Under the pieces are notes generated by a model. The model had not been told where the DNA came from and searched no databases. It saw only the letters and a list, made by a program, of their open reading frames with translations. Both the position numbers and the translations under genes were made by a program. DNA of 48,921 nt. Origin: Streptomyces sp. man185. GTDB lineage: Bacteria > Actinomycetota > Actinomycetes > Streptomycetales > Streptomycetaceae. Location of the stretch: the NCBI GenBank assembly GCA_002551355.1, contig NTHE01000062.1, positions 1-48,921 on the forward strand. The letters run 5' to 3'. Of the stretch, positions 8,071-16,499 are shown one piece after another (the first letter of the stretch is position 1; each line of letters opens with the position of its first letter).

Positions 8071-8314
8071 CGCTTGGGGCCGACGGACAAGGGGGTCCGC
8101 TGTCGCCGGTGGTTCAGGTCCGGTGGAGCGCGTGCGGCTCCGGCTTGGCCTCGGCCAGGGCCTGTCCGACCGTTCCCGTCTGCCTCACGACGCCATGCAC
8201 GCACTGGCCCCAGACCCAAGTACGTCCAGTACGAGGGCCTGCGGCCGGCACGCCGAGAGCACGCACCTGACGCCGCGCGGCCGCCCTGCGGGCGACGACG
8301 GGCATGGTCAGGCC

Positions 8315-9010
8315 CTAGCCCTGGAGGGCAAGGCCCTCGACAGGGCCGGACAGGGCCTCCTTGTAGAAGGCCGATGCCTCATCGACCAGGACTTCGTCCT
8401 TGCCCTCGCTCAGAGCGGTCACCACCTGGCGGGCGACCTCGCGCGGATCGTTCTTCGGCACATCGAGTGCCCTGACCATGTCGGTGTCCGTGTAGCCGAG
8501 GTGGACTCCGACCACCTGGGTCCCCTGCTGCCGCAGATCGAGGCGCAGCGAGTTGGTCATCGACCACAGAGCGGCCTTGCTCACACCGTAGGCACCTGCG
8601 CCCGCGGCCCAGGAGACCACGGAATGTACGTTGACCAGGGCGCCCCCTCCGTTGCGTGCGAGGGTCGGGGCGAAGGCCTGAGCTATCCGCAGCGGTCCGA
8701 GGACGTTGATGTCGAACAGGGCCGCCACCTCGGTGATGTCGTTCTCCAGAAGACTGCCGATGACGACTCCACCCGCGTTGTTGATCACGATGTCCAGGTC
8801 AGGCACCGACTCCACGAGACGGGCGACGGACGTGTCGTCGGTGACTTCCAGCGGCAGTGGCACGAGGCGCGGGTCATTCTCGGCTGCCGGCCGGCGTGCG
8901 GTGACGTAGACCGTGGCCGCCCCCGCGTCGAGGAATTCCTGAGCGAACGCCCGCCCGAGCCCCCTCTGCCCACCCGTGACGAGAACTCGTGCACCCTTGA
9001 TCTTCGTCAT
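8315..9010 (-). CDS. Short-chain dehydrogenase/reductase (SDR)
   Basis: The 231-residue enzyme has the classical SDR motifs: cofactor loop TGGQRGLGRAF near residue 12, NNAGG at about 83-87, catalytic Ser in VHSVVSW and AYGVSKAAL giving the Tyr-x-x-x-Lys pair. Arg residues after the second strand (TARRPA) suggest NADP(H). The ATG at 9010 is preceded by AGGGAG on the minus strand; longer upstream frames lack SDR sequence. The substrate is unknown. It lies downstream of rph on the same strand but across a 384-base gap, so it is probably transcribed separately. Confidence 0.93.
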   Translation of the reverse strand: MTKIKGARVLVTGGQRGLGRAFAQEFLDAGAATVYVTARRPAAENDPRLVPLPLEVTDDTSVARLVESVPDLDIVINNAGGVVIGSLLENDITEVAALFDINVLGPLRIAQAFAPTLARNGGGALVNVHSVVSWAAGAGAYGVSKAALWSMTNSLRLDLRQQGTQVVGVHLGYTDTDMVRALDVPKNDPREVARQVVTALSEGKDEVLVDEASAFYKEALSGPVEGLALQG

Positions 9011-9394
9011 GATCTCCCTGTCCGAGTACGTAGAAGCAATGAAATCGATGGGGGTTCCGGTCAGCGCCCTCGCCCTTGATCCGTCCTGCTCCGGGCCCCC
9101 CGTTTCGTCCTGGGCTTCTCTGCCCGACCTCGACTGTTCATACATTCGGAAACCGACGACACCGACTCGCGGGGTTGGTTCTCGGCCTCGTTTCGCCGGC
9201 CCTGAAACAGTCGCCAAGAGGAGAGAAGGGTTTCCCTCAGTCCCATTCCGGGATGGATCGGGCACTGAAGTCGGCTTGTTCTGAATCGTTTACGCGTCCC
9301 GGCATTCCTCCCTGACGATTGGCGGTCCTCAGCCAATCCCGGTGATGGGTGGGCGCGGGACGTGCGCCGGGTCCGGCGGCGGGGACGTTGCCGC
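9011..9394. other. Spacer between rph and the SDR gene
   Basis: I see no coding sequence here. GATTGGC (9317-9323) and GCCAATC (9332-9338) form a 7-bp stem with an 8-base loop about 57 bases past the rph stop, a weak terminator candidate for the minus-strand rph message. The SDR promoter must lie in the remainder, but no consensus elements stand out. Confidence 0.4.
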
Positions 9395-12121
9395 TCAGTC
9401 CAGGACCTCCACGTATCCGTCGGTTCCGTGCACGCGGATCCGCTGTCCGTTCCGGATCCGCCGGGTGGCCCGTTCAACGCCCACGACGGCGGGCAGGCCG
9501 TACTCCCTGGCGATCACTGCACCATGGGTCATCAGGCCGCCGACCTCGGTCACCAGTCCCGCGATGCCGACGAACAGCGGCGACCAGCTGGGGTCCGTGA
9601 AGGTCGTGACCAGGATGTCGCCCGCTTCCAGGTCGGCCTCCGCCATGTCGAGGACGACGCGGGCCTTTCCCTCGACGGTCCCGGCGCTGACCGGCAGGCC
9701 GGTCAGCGCGCCGGCAGGCACGTCGTCGCGTCGGTACGCGCCGGCGTACGCCTCACCGTCCGAGGTGAGGACCCGGGGTGTCGGAAGTGCTTGGTACGAA
9801 CGGAACGTCTCCTTGCGCTGCCGGATGAGCCGCTCGTCCACCCGGTTCGCGCACACGGCCTCGTGGAATTCCCGGAACGTCAGGTAGAAGGCGTCCTCCT
9901 TCTCCGGAAGGACGCCTGTCTCCACGAGCCGCTCGGCCTCCGACAGCAGGGCCTGCTTGTAGACGAAGTAGCGGCTGATGATGTCGTACTTGGGGTACTC
10001 CCGGTATCCGATGAAGGTTCTGACGCGGTCGATCATCCGCCGGGCCTCGTCGGCCTTCCGGTCCCCGTCCGGCAGGGTCCGCAACCGTGACAGCACGTCC
10101 TGTTCCTTCTGCCGCGCCTTGCGTCGTCCCTCCTCGAAGCGCCGCCCGGCCGCGCCCGGCCCGAAGTTCCGCACGTTGTCGAGGATCACCGGCACGAGCG
10201 TGGTGGGACGCTCGCGCCATCGTGGCCTGGTGATGTCGATCTCGCCGACGCAGCGCATCCCGTACCGGTCGAGGTAGGCCTCGATGGCGTCGCGCGCTTC
10301 CCCACCGCCCGGGACCCTCGCCAGGTCCTCCAGGAACGTCGCGTCCCGGCCGGGCTCGACGTCCCGCAGGAAGGCCAGCACCTCCGGCCTCGGCCGGATC
10401 ACGTCCGCGACGTCGAGCAGCGCCAGGCCCATCTGAGACGTGACGTTGTCGGGAGCGGACAGCGTCAGCGTGTCCGCCGCGTTCTTCTCGCCCAGCCACT
10501 CCCCCAACGTCTCGTTGAGCCACCACGTGGCATCCATCCCCGCCATGATCGCCCGCATGCTCAGCGGATCGCCCAGGATCCGCTTGTGCTCCTCGAAGGC
10601 CTCCTCCAGCAGGAAGGCGAACAGCGCAGGCCCTGTTCTCGTCCGGATGTCACGCTCCAGGGCGGCGACGGACGCGCGGCTGCGCTCGACGAGCTCGGTG
10701 AGGACGGCCGGGTCCGTCGCGATCGGGTCGGGCGCACCGGCGGACGGCGGCCCGCCTGGAGCCGGGTCCGGGAGAGAGGGGACGAAGCCTTCGCGTGCGA
10801 GGACGGTCTCCAGGGCGTCCCTGACCAGCGGATCCCCCTTCCCCATGACGTCCAGCAGGCCGTCGCGGCTCGTGCGCGAGGCCAGCCGCCGGGTGACATC
10901 GACGAACAGCCTCCCGCCCGCCTCGACCATCGGCACCATGGCCGTCAGCTGCCACATGGAGAACCCGAGGGGTTTCATCGGGTCGGTCATCATCTGCTGG
11001 TGGCCGACGGAGACGTAGACGTGGTTCTCCTCGATGCCGCTCTCCGGGACGGGCACGGGGAACAGCGTCGTGACCGGCCGGCTCTGCACGATCCGGAAGC
11101 CATCGTCGACCAGGCACCATTCGATGTCCTGCGGGCGGCCGAAGTGCGCTTCGATCCGCCGGCCGAGCTCCACCAGCCGGACGGCCTGCGCGTCCGTCAG
11201 CGCGGGCCGCTCCCGTTCCCGCGGGTCGACCGCCACGTCATGCGTACCGCCGGTCGGCACCGCGAGGACGGCTCGCTCCTTCGCGGCGATCGTCCTGGCG
11301 ACGACCTCGCCGTTACGCACCCTGAAGACGTCCGGGTTCACCAGCCCGGAGACCAGAGCCTCGCCGAGGCCGAAGCCGGCGTCCACGGTGGCCACCTTCC
11401 GGTTGCCCGTGACGGGGTCCGCCGTGAACAGGACGCCGGCAGCGTGCGGGAACACCATCTGCTGCACGACCACGCCCATATGGACCGCACGGTGGTCGAT
11501 GCCGTTGCGCTGTCGGTAGATCACGGCCCGCTCGGTGAACATCGACGCCCAGCACCGGCTGATGTGCCGCAGGACCGCGGCCGGCCCGATGATGTTCAGG
11601 TACGTGTCCTGCTGGCCGGCGAAGGAGGCTGTCGGCAGGTCCTCCGCCGTCGCGCTGGACCGGACGGCGTACGCGGCCTGCTCACCGAACCGCGCCAGCG
11701 CGCGGGTGACCGCCGCCGCGACGTCGCCGGGGACGGGGGTCTCCTCGACGGTGCGGCGGATCCGCGCGCTGAGCGTGCGGATCGTCTCCCGGTCGTCCTG
11801 CGTCGAGCGCGACAGCTCGTCGAGCCGTTCGCCGATCGACGGCACGTCCGCCATGGCCCGCCGGAAGGCGTCCGTCGTCACGCAGAAGCCGGCCGGCACG
11901 CCGATGCCGTCGATCCGCGACAGTGCGCCCAGATGCGCGCCCTTGCCGCCGACGGTCTCCGCCCACGTCTCGTCGGCCTCTCGAAGGTCCACCGTGTACT
12001 CGTCCGTCGTTGCGAAACCTCCCGGGCGGCCGTGTCCCGTCGCGCCGCGGGGGCCAGAGGACATACCGGTACCCCGCCCCGGGTCGGAGTCGAAGTCGGA
12101 GTCGGAAATGTTGTCGGGCAC
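9395..12121 (-). CDS. rph: Rifampin phosphotransferase (rifamycin-inactivating)
   Basis: The 908-residue product has a PEP-synthase-like architecture. An ATP-grasp region starts at about residue 45 (VGGKGAHLGALSRIDGIGVPAGF) with YAVRSSATAEDLPTASFAGQ. A central rifamycin-binding region follows (HVYVSVGHQQMMTDPMKPLG). A C-terminal swivelling His domain carries TEVGGLMTHGAVIAREYGLP. The His lies 42 residues from the C-terminus, the same offset as catalytic His825 in Listeria Rph as I recall it. These enzymes transfer the beta-phosphate of ATP to the C21 hydroxyl of rifamycins. The GTG start follows GAGGA at about 8 bases. The N-terminus has a short acidic SDSDFDSD extension. An RAE sits upstream, which strongly favours Rph over a true PEP synthase. 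Confidence 0.93.
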   Translation of the reverse strand: MPDNISDSDFDSDPGRGTGMSSGPRGATGHGRPGGFATTDEYTVDLREADETWAETVGGKGAHLGALSRIDGIGVPAGFCVTTDAFRRAMADVPSIGERLDELSRSTQDDRETIRTLSARIRRTVEETPVPGDVAAAVTRALARFGEQAAYAVRSSATAEDLPTASFAGQQDTYLNIIGPAAVLRHISRCWASMFTERAVIYRQRNGIDHRAVHMGVVVQQMVFPHAAGVLFTADPVTGNRKVATVDAGFGLGEALVSGLVNPDVFRVRNGEVVARTIAAKERAVLAVPTGGTHDVAVDPRERERPALTDAQAVRLVELGRRIEAHFGRPQDIEWCLVDDGFRIVQSRPVTTLFPVPVPESGIEENHVYVSVGHQQMMTDPMKPLGFSMWQLTAMVPMVEAGGRLFVDVTRRLASRTSRDGLLDVMGKGDPLVRDALETVLAREGFVPSLPDPAPGGPPSAGAPDPIATDPAVLTELVERSRASVAALERDIRTRTGPALFAFLLEEAFEEHKRILGDPLSMRAIMAGMDATWWLNETLGEWLGEKNAADTLTLSAPDNVTSQMGLALLDVADVIRPRPEVLAFLRDVEPGRDATFLEDLARVPGGGEARDAIEAYLDRYGMRCVGEIDITRPRWRERPTTLVPVILDNVRNFGPGAAGRRFEEGRRKARQKEQDVLSRLRTLPDGDRKADEARRMIDRVRTFIGYREYPKYDIISRYFVYKQALLSEAERLVETGVLPEKEDAFYLTFREFHEAVCANRVDERLIRQRKETFRSYQALPTPRVLTSDGEAYAGAYRRDDVPAGALTGLPVSAGTVEGKARVVLDMAEADLEAGDILVTTFTDPSWSPLFVGIAGLVTEVGGLMTHGAVIAREYGLPAVVGVERATRRIRNGQRIRVHGTDGYVEVLD

Positions 12122-12182
12122 GTACGCATTCCTCGCTGTCTTCCTGAGCTTGTGATTCCGCAGCTGGTGACGTCGAGGGACG

Positions 12183-12233
12183 ATTCTGAGCCACCACCCG
12201 GGTCTTGCCGCAAGCCCCCAGGTGGGCTATAAG
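12183..12233. promoter_or_regulatory. Rifamycin-associated element at the centre of a divergent promoter
   Basis: GGGTCTTGCCGCAAGCCCCC (12200-12219) reads on the minus strand as the RAE found upstream of rifamycin-inactivation genes (GGGGCTTGCGGCAAG core). On the plus strand TTGCCG (12205-12210) inside it is 17 bases from TATAAG (12228-12233), facing DUF5701. On the minus strand TTGCGG (12213-12208) is 19 bases from CAGAAT (12188-12183), facing rph. The element therefore overlaps both -35 boxes. Confidence 0.85.
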
Positions 12234-12240
12234 TTGAGAG

Positions 12241-12264
12241 TGGCAAGGAGAGCTCTCCTTGCCA
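12241..12264. repeat. Perfect 24-bp palindrome between rph and DUF5701
   Basis: TGGCAAGGAGAG (12241-12252) is followed immediately by its exact reverse complement CTCTCCTTGCCA (12253-12264). It starts at the predicted transcription start of the DUF5701 gene. Its GCAAG and CTTGC ends are the RAE half-sites in outward orientation. Confidence 0.85.
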
Positions 12265-12375
12265 TTTGTTTTCCCGTGGCTCGGGAAGACGGCAGTCGCG
12301 CCGGGAACACGTGGGCGGTCCTCCTCGTTCGACCTCAGGCCCACTGCCGCAATCCGTGAATCCGGGGGACTCGCC

Positions 12376-13029
12376 TTGCCCGACACTTCTGCCACCGACG
12401 CCGTGCATCCACTCCCGTCGCCCGCCGCACAGGCGGAGCGCCTGATCGAGCTCGGCGTGCACGAGGTCGCGGGAATCTCCCCCGAGGACATCCGCGCCTT
12501 CGCCCGGAAGGGCAGCAGCGACGGCGTGCTGCTCGTCGTCCACCCGGACCGCGCCCCTGCCTCCGCCCTCGCGCCTCTGCTGCTGCGTGACGGCAAGCCC
12601 GGCTTCGTCGTCATCGACATGCCCGACGTCGACAGCTTCGCCCCCAGCGGCGTCGAACTTCCCGACGCGCCTCTCTATTTCGTCGCCGGGCTCGATCGCG
12701 GCGACCACATGGCCAATTGGAGCCCGGAGGAGGCGCTGCCCGCCCTCGGCGGTGAGGGCCGCACACCCTTGGTGCTCACCGAGGGCATCCACTGGGTGCT
12801 GCAGCAACCTGCAGTGCTCGAACGGAACCGCTGCTTCATGACCATCGGATCCCGGCTGCGCAAAGCGAACGGCACACTGGACGCGCGCACCCCGGCGATC
12901 TGGATCAGCAACGGCACCGGGCGAGACGGTCAGGAGCGGCGCGACGCCCCCAAGGTCGGCTGGTGCTGGTGGGGCAACCGCCACACCTGGCTGGGATTCG
13001 CTTCCGCCGCGGGCCGCGAGGGCCAGTAG
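12376..13029 (+). CDS. DUF5701-family protein
   Basis: The 217-residue product matches the actinobacterial DUF5701 family: SPAAQAERLIELGVHEVAGIS, GFVVIDMPDVDSF, LYFVAGLDRGDHMANWSPEEALP, EGIHWVLQQPAVLERN and the C-terminal WCWWGNRHTWLGFASA. No catalytic motif, signal peptide or membrane segment is visible and the biochemical role is unknown to me. The TTG at 12376, after GGGGGA at good spacing, is preferred to an in-frame TTG at 12259 inside the palindrome. It diverges from rph, and its promoter appears to use the RAE, so rifamycin-responsive expression is inferred. Confidence 0.85.
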   Translation: MPDTSATDAVHPLPSPAAQAERLIELGVHEVAGISPEDIRAFARKGSSDGVLLVVHPDRAPASALAPLLLRDGKPGFVVIDMPDVDSFAPSGVELPDAPLYFVAGLDRGDHMANWSPEEALPALGGEGRTPLVLTEGIHWVLQQPAVLERNRCFMTIGSRLRKANGTLDARTPAIWISNGTGRDGQERRDAPKVGWCWWGNRHTWLGFASAAGREGQ

Positions 13030-13055
13030 CACTCACCCGTCCCGCTCCAGGGCCT

Positions 13056-13092
13056 CATGGGCCGGACCCGCATGCCGCGGGTCCGGCCCATG
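13056..13092 (+). terminator. Terminator of the DUF5701 gene
   Basis: CATGGGCCGGACCCGC (13056-13071) pairs perfectly with GCGGGTCCGGCCCATG (13077-13092), a 16-bp stem with a five-base loop, 27 bases past the stop. Confidence 0.9.
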
Positions 13093-13144
13093 GTCGTTCC
13101 TGGGCGTTGCTGATGGTCAGCCAGATGCCTTGTGCCACACGGGG

Positions 13145-13202
13145 TTTGGTTACTTTGAATCAACACCTGCGAACTTTGAACACTGTGGTGACGAAGTATG
13201 GA
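13145..13202 (+). promoter_or_regulatory. Direct repeats upstream of the PA14/propeller gene
   Basis: ACTTTGAA occurs at 13152-13159 and again at 13173-13180, exactly 21 bases apart, in similar flanks. TTGAAC (13176-13181) could act as a -35 with TATGGA (13197-13202), though the 15-base spacing is short. Otherwise the 335-base gap up to 13364 holds only the DUF5701 terminator and no gene. Confidence 0.45.
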
Positions 13203-13364
13203 CGCCGCCGGTAGAAGCCTCCTACTGTTCTCGGCGCAGCCACCGGAGCCCCTGTCCGGACCAAGGGCTGCTCGACCGCACGAGCCGAACGTTCACCCCC
13301 GGGCGCCGGGTGGCCCCACCCACCGCCGCGACGTGCCCCTCGCTGCGGGGGGCCAGGAGGAAGA

Positions 13365-16300
13365 ATGCATCCACGGCCGCTCCACCGTTGCCGCAGACAT
13401 CTCATCGGTCTGCTGGTCTCCGCCTTTGTCGTCGGCGCCTTCTCGGCCTCGCCCGCCGCCGCCGCACCGGTGCCGAGACCGCAGGACGAACTCCCTCCGC
13501 AGGAGCCGGGCGTCACCCTGCGCGTCTTCGACGTGCAGGTTCCCCTCGACGAGTTGTGCGACATCAAGACCGGACAGACTCCGAACGTCGACAAGTTGAT
13601 GCCCGCCATCGACTGGAGCTCGACGGACGACTTCGGCTTCGGTGACCACTTCGTCTCCGAGGTCACCGCCAACCTCACCGTTCCCGAGGACGGTGTGTAC
13701 GCCTTCCGGCTGACCAGCGACGACGGTTCGCGGCTGCGGATCAACGAGTCCACCGTCATCGATCACGACTGGCTGCACGGCGCGGAGCCCAAGGACGGTT
13801 CAGTCGAGCTGACACAAGGTCACCATGCGCTGCGCATCGACCACTTCGACCGCACCGGCGGCCAGCAGGTCACCCTGGAGTGGAAGCCGCCCGGCGCCGG
13901 GGACTTCGCCGTCGTGCCGAACTCCGTGCTGAGCACCGCCGCCGACGTCGTACGGGTGACGGCACCGGGCCGCAAGGAGTGCGAGGGCGCCCTCGACTCC
14001 CCCGGCGACGGATTGCCCCTGACCGAGACGCATCCGGACTACGCGCTCACCGATCTGCGCCCTGCGGGCTTCGAACCGCAGGTCACCGCGATGGACTGGC
14101 TGCCCGACGGCCGGCTCGCCGTGACCACCTGGGGCGGCACGGACAACACGACCGGCGAGGTCTACCTCCTCGACAACGTCCAGGGCGAGACCGATCCGGG
14201 GAAGGTGACCGCCAAGAAGGTGGCCGACGGGCTCAAGGAGCCGATGGGCATCAAGGCGGTCGACGGCAAGCTGTACGTGTCCCAGAAGCACGAACTCACC
14301 GAGCTGACCGACGCCGACGGCGACGACGTGACCGATGAACGGCGGACGGTGGCGACCTGGCCGTACGGCGGGAACTTCCACGAGTTCGCCTTCGGCCTGC
14401 TCTACCGGGACGGTTACTTCTACCTGAACCTGTCCGTGGCGATCGACCTGGGCGGAGCGACGACCGATCCGCAGCCCGCACCGAATCGTGGGTCCACGAT
14501 CAAGGTGAACAGGGAGACCGGAAAGGTCGACTACATCGCCGGGGGCCTGCGTACGCCCAACGGCATCGGCTGGGGTCCCGAGGGTGACATGTTCGTCCTC
14601 GACAACCAGGGCGGCTGGCTGCCGTCCTCGAAGCTGCTCCACATCAAGCAGGACCGCTTCTTCAACCACTACACCAATCCGTCGGGCCCCTTCGACACGA
14701 AGCCGGTCACCAAGCCGGTGCTGTGGCTGCCGCAGAACGAGATAGCCAACTCCCCCAGCACACCTCTGCAGTTGACCGAGGGCCGGTTCGCCGGGCAGAT
14801 GCTGTTCGGGGACGTGACGTACGGCGGCATCCAGCGCGCGTATCTGGAGAAGGTCGACGGCGAGTACCAGGGGGCGGTCTTCCGCTTCACCCAGGGCCTG
14901 GAGGCGGGCGTCAACCGGATCAGCATGGGCCCCGACGGCGCGATCTACGCCGGCGGCCTCGGCGCCGGCGGCAACTGGGGCCAGGAGGGCAAGCTGACCT
15001 ACGGGCTCCAGAAGCTCTCCCCGAGCGGTGAGAAGGCCTTCGACATGCTGGCCGTGCGCGCGAAGCCGGGCGGTTTTGAACTGGAGTACACCGAGCCGCT
15101 CTCCGAGGAGACGGCGGCGAAGCTCGCCGAGAGCTACCGGGTCGAGCAGTGGACGTACGCCCCGACTCCGGCCTACGGCGGCCCGAAGATCGACGAGGAG
15201 TCCCTCGATGTCAGCGGGGCCGCCCTCTCGCAGGACCGCAAGAAGGTCACGCTGACCATTCCCGGGCTCAAGGCGAACCGTGTGGTCCACATCCGCTCGC
15301 CGCGCCCCTTCAGCTCCGCCGACGGCACGGACCTGTGGAACACGGAAGCCTGGTACACCCTCAACTCGCTGCCCGGCGACCAGCCCCCGGCCACCCAGTA
15401 CGAGGCGGAGGAGGCCACCCTCACCGGGGGCGCGGGCTTCGACACCGAGCACGCGGGCTACTCCGGCGGTGGTTTCGTCGACAACTTCGGCGAGGAGGGC
15501 GCGGCGGTCACGTTCGACGTGGAGGCCGGGAAGGCGGGCCCGCACGACGTGGGCCTGCGCTACTCCAACGGGCCGGATCCGGCGCCCGGCACCAAGACGG
15601 TGAGCGTCCACGTCAACGGCGAGAAGGTCCGCCAGACCGAGCTGCTCTCCACCACCGACTGGAAGACCTGGTCGACGGGGACCGAAGAGCTGGAGCTGCG
15701 CGAGGGCCGCAACACGATCACGTACTCCTACGACAGCGGTGACACCGGTCATGTCAACCTGGACATGATCACCGTCCATCCGAAGGGCGCCCGCGTCCAG
15801 CTCTTCGACGGCACGGACCAGGCGGCCTGGCAGCATCCGGACGGTCGCACGCCCGAATGGCCGGTGAGCGGCGGGGAGATGGAGGTCGCCGGCGGGGACC
15901 TGCGGACCAAGCAGGGCTTCAGGGACTTCCGCGCGCACGTGGAGTTCCGGCTGCCGAACCTCCCGCCGGACGTGACCGGCCAGGACCGCGCCAACAGCGG
16001 TGTGTACCTGCAGGATCGGTACGAGGTGCAGATCCTGGACTCGTTCGGTGACACCACGCCCGCCGACAACGAGGCCGGTGCGATCTACACCAAGAAGGCC
16101 CCGGACGTGAACGCGGCCACGGCCCCGGAGACCTGGCAGACGTACGACATCACCTTCCGCGCCGCCCGCTTCGACGCCTCGGGCGCGAAGACGGAGGACG
16201 CCCGGGTCACCGTGGTGTGGAACGGCGTCACCGTCCACGACGACGTGGCGATCGACGGCGCGACCGGCGGCGGAGCGGCCGAGGGCCCGACTGCCGGGGC

Positions 16301-16367
16301 GATCAAGCTCCAGGACCACGGAAGCAAGATCCGCTTCCGCAATGTGTGGGTCGAGCCGCTGACCTAG
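13365..16367 (+). CDS. Secreted PA14 / beta-propeller sugar-dehydrogenase-like / CBM / 3-keto-disaccharide hydrolase-type protein
   Basis: The 1000-residue product has a signal peptide (to about residue 34, ending SPAAAA), a PA14-like module at about 47-185 (VPEDGVYAFRLTSDDGSRLRINE) and a six-bladed-propeller region at about 225-560. The propeller resembles glucose/sorbosone dehydrogenases: AVTTWGG, LKEPMGIKAVDGKLYVSQKHELTEL, GGLRTPNGIGWGPEGDMFVLDNQGGW. A bridging segment leads to a CBM35/CBM6-like module at about 680-800 (YEAEEATLTGGAG...YSGGGFVDNF). A C-terminal DUF1080 domain at about 805-1000 (VQLFDGTDQAAWQ, NSGVYLQDRYEVQILDSFG) now goes by the name 3-keto-disaccharide hydrolase. No CxxCH haem motif is seen. 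The ATG follows GGAGGAAG. The substrate is unknown; binding and cleavage of an oxidised sugar outside the cell is inferred. Confidence 0.88.
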   Translation: MHPRPLHRCRRHLIGLLVSAFVVGAFSASPAAAAPVPRPQDELPPQEPGVTLRVFDVQVPLDELCDIKTGQTPNVDKLMPAIDWSSTDDFGFGDHFVSEVTANLTVPEDGVYAFRLTSDDGSRLRINESTVIDHDWLHGAEPKDGSVELTQGHHALRIDHFDRTGGQQVTLEWKPPGAGDFAVVPNSVLSTAADVVRVTAPGRKECEGALDSPGDGLPLTETHPDYALTDLRPAGFEPQVTAMDWLPDGRLAVTTWGGTDNTTGEVYLLDNVQGETDPGKVTAKKVADGLKEPMGIKAVDGKLYVSQKHELTELTDADGDDVTDERRTVATWPYGGNFHEFAFGLLYRDGYFYLNLSVAIDLGGATTDPQPAPNRGSTIKVNRETGKVDYIAGGLRTPNGIGWGPEGDMFVLDNQGGWLPSSKLLHIKQDRFFNHYTNPSGPFDTKPVTKPVLWLPQNEIANSPSTPLQLTEGRFAGQMLFGDVTYGGIQRAYLEKVDGEYQGAVFRFTQGLEAGVNRISMGPDGAIYAGGLGAGGNWGQEGKLTYGLQKLSPSGEKAFDMLAVRAKPGGFELEYTEPLSEETAAKLAESYRVEQWTYAPTPAYGGPKIDEESLDVSGAALSQDRKKVTLTIPGLKANRVVHIRSPRPFSSADGTDLWNTEAWYTLNSLPGDQPPATQYEAEEATLTGGAGFDTEHAGYSGGGFVDNFGEEGAAVTFDVEAGKAGPHDVGLRYSNGPDPAPGTKTVSVHVNGEKVRQTELLSTTDWKTWSTGTEELELREGRNTITYSYDSGDTGHVNLDMITVHPKGARVQLFDGTDQAAWQHPDGRTPEWPVSGGEMEVAGGDLRTKQGFRDFRAHVEFRLPNLPPDVTGQDRANSGVYLQDRYEVQILDSFGDTTPADNEAGAIYTKKAPDVNAATAPETWQTYDITFRAARFDASGAKTEDARVTVVWNGVTVHDDVAIDGATGGGAAEGPTAGAIKLQDHGSKIRFRNVWVEPLT

Positions 16368-16384
16368 GGCCCGCCCGACGTACT

Positions 16385-16423
16385 GGTTCCGGGGTGGCAG
16401 CGGCCGGCTGTCGCCCCGGAACC
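16385..16423 (+). terminator. Terminator of the PA14/propeller gene
   Basis: GGTTCCGGGG (16385-16394) pairs with CCCCGGAACC (16414-16423), with further pairing possible in the loop, 17 bases after the stop. Confidence 0.8.
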
Positions 16424-16499
16424 GTGCGACGGTGCTTTCGCTTCCTTCCGGTCCCGTCCTGGGTCGGGGTCCGGCGGGGGCCGTCGCTATCGTGCTCAT

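Noticed and set aside
6231..8219. Minus-strand open frame of 662 residues opposite the GH18 chitinase
   Set aside because: Antisense shadow. The chitinase on the other strand has all its catalytic motifs.
9395..12121. Annotation as PEP synthase
   Set aside because: The fold is shared, but the upstream RAE and the overall Rph-like sequence, with the catalytic His 42 residues from the end, favour rifampin phosphotransferase.
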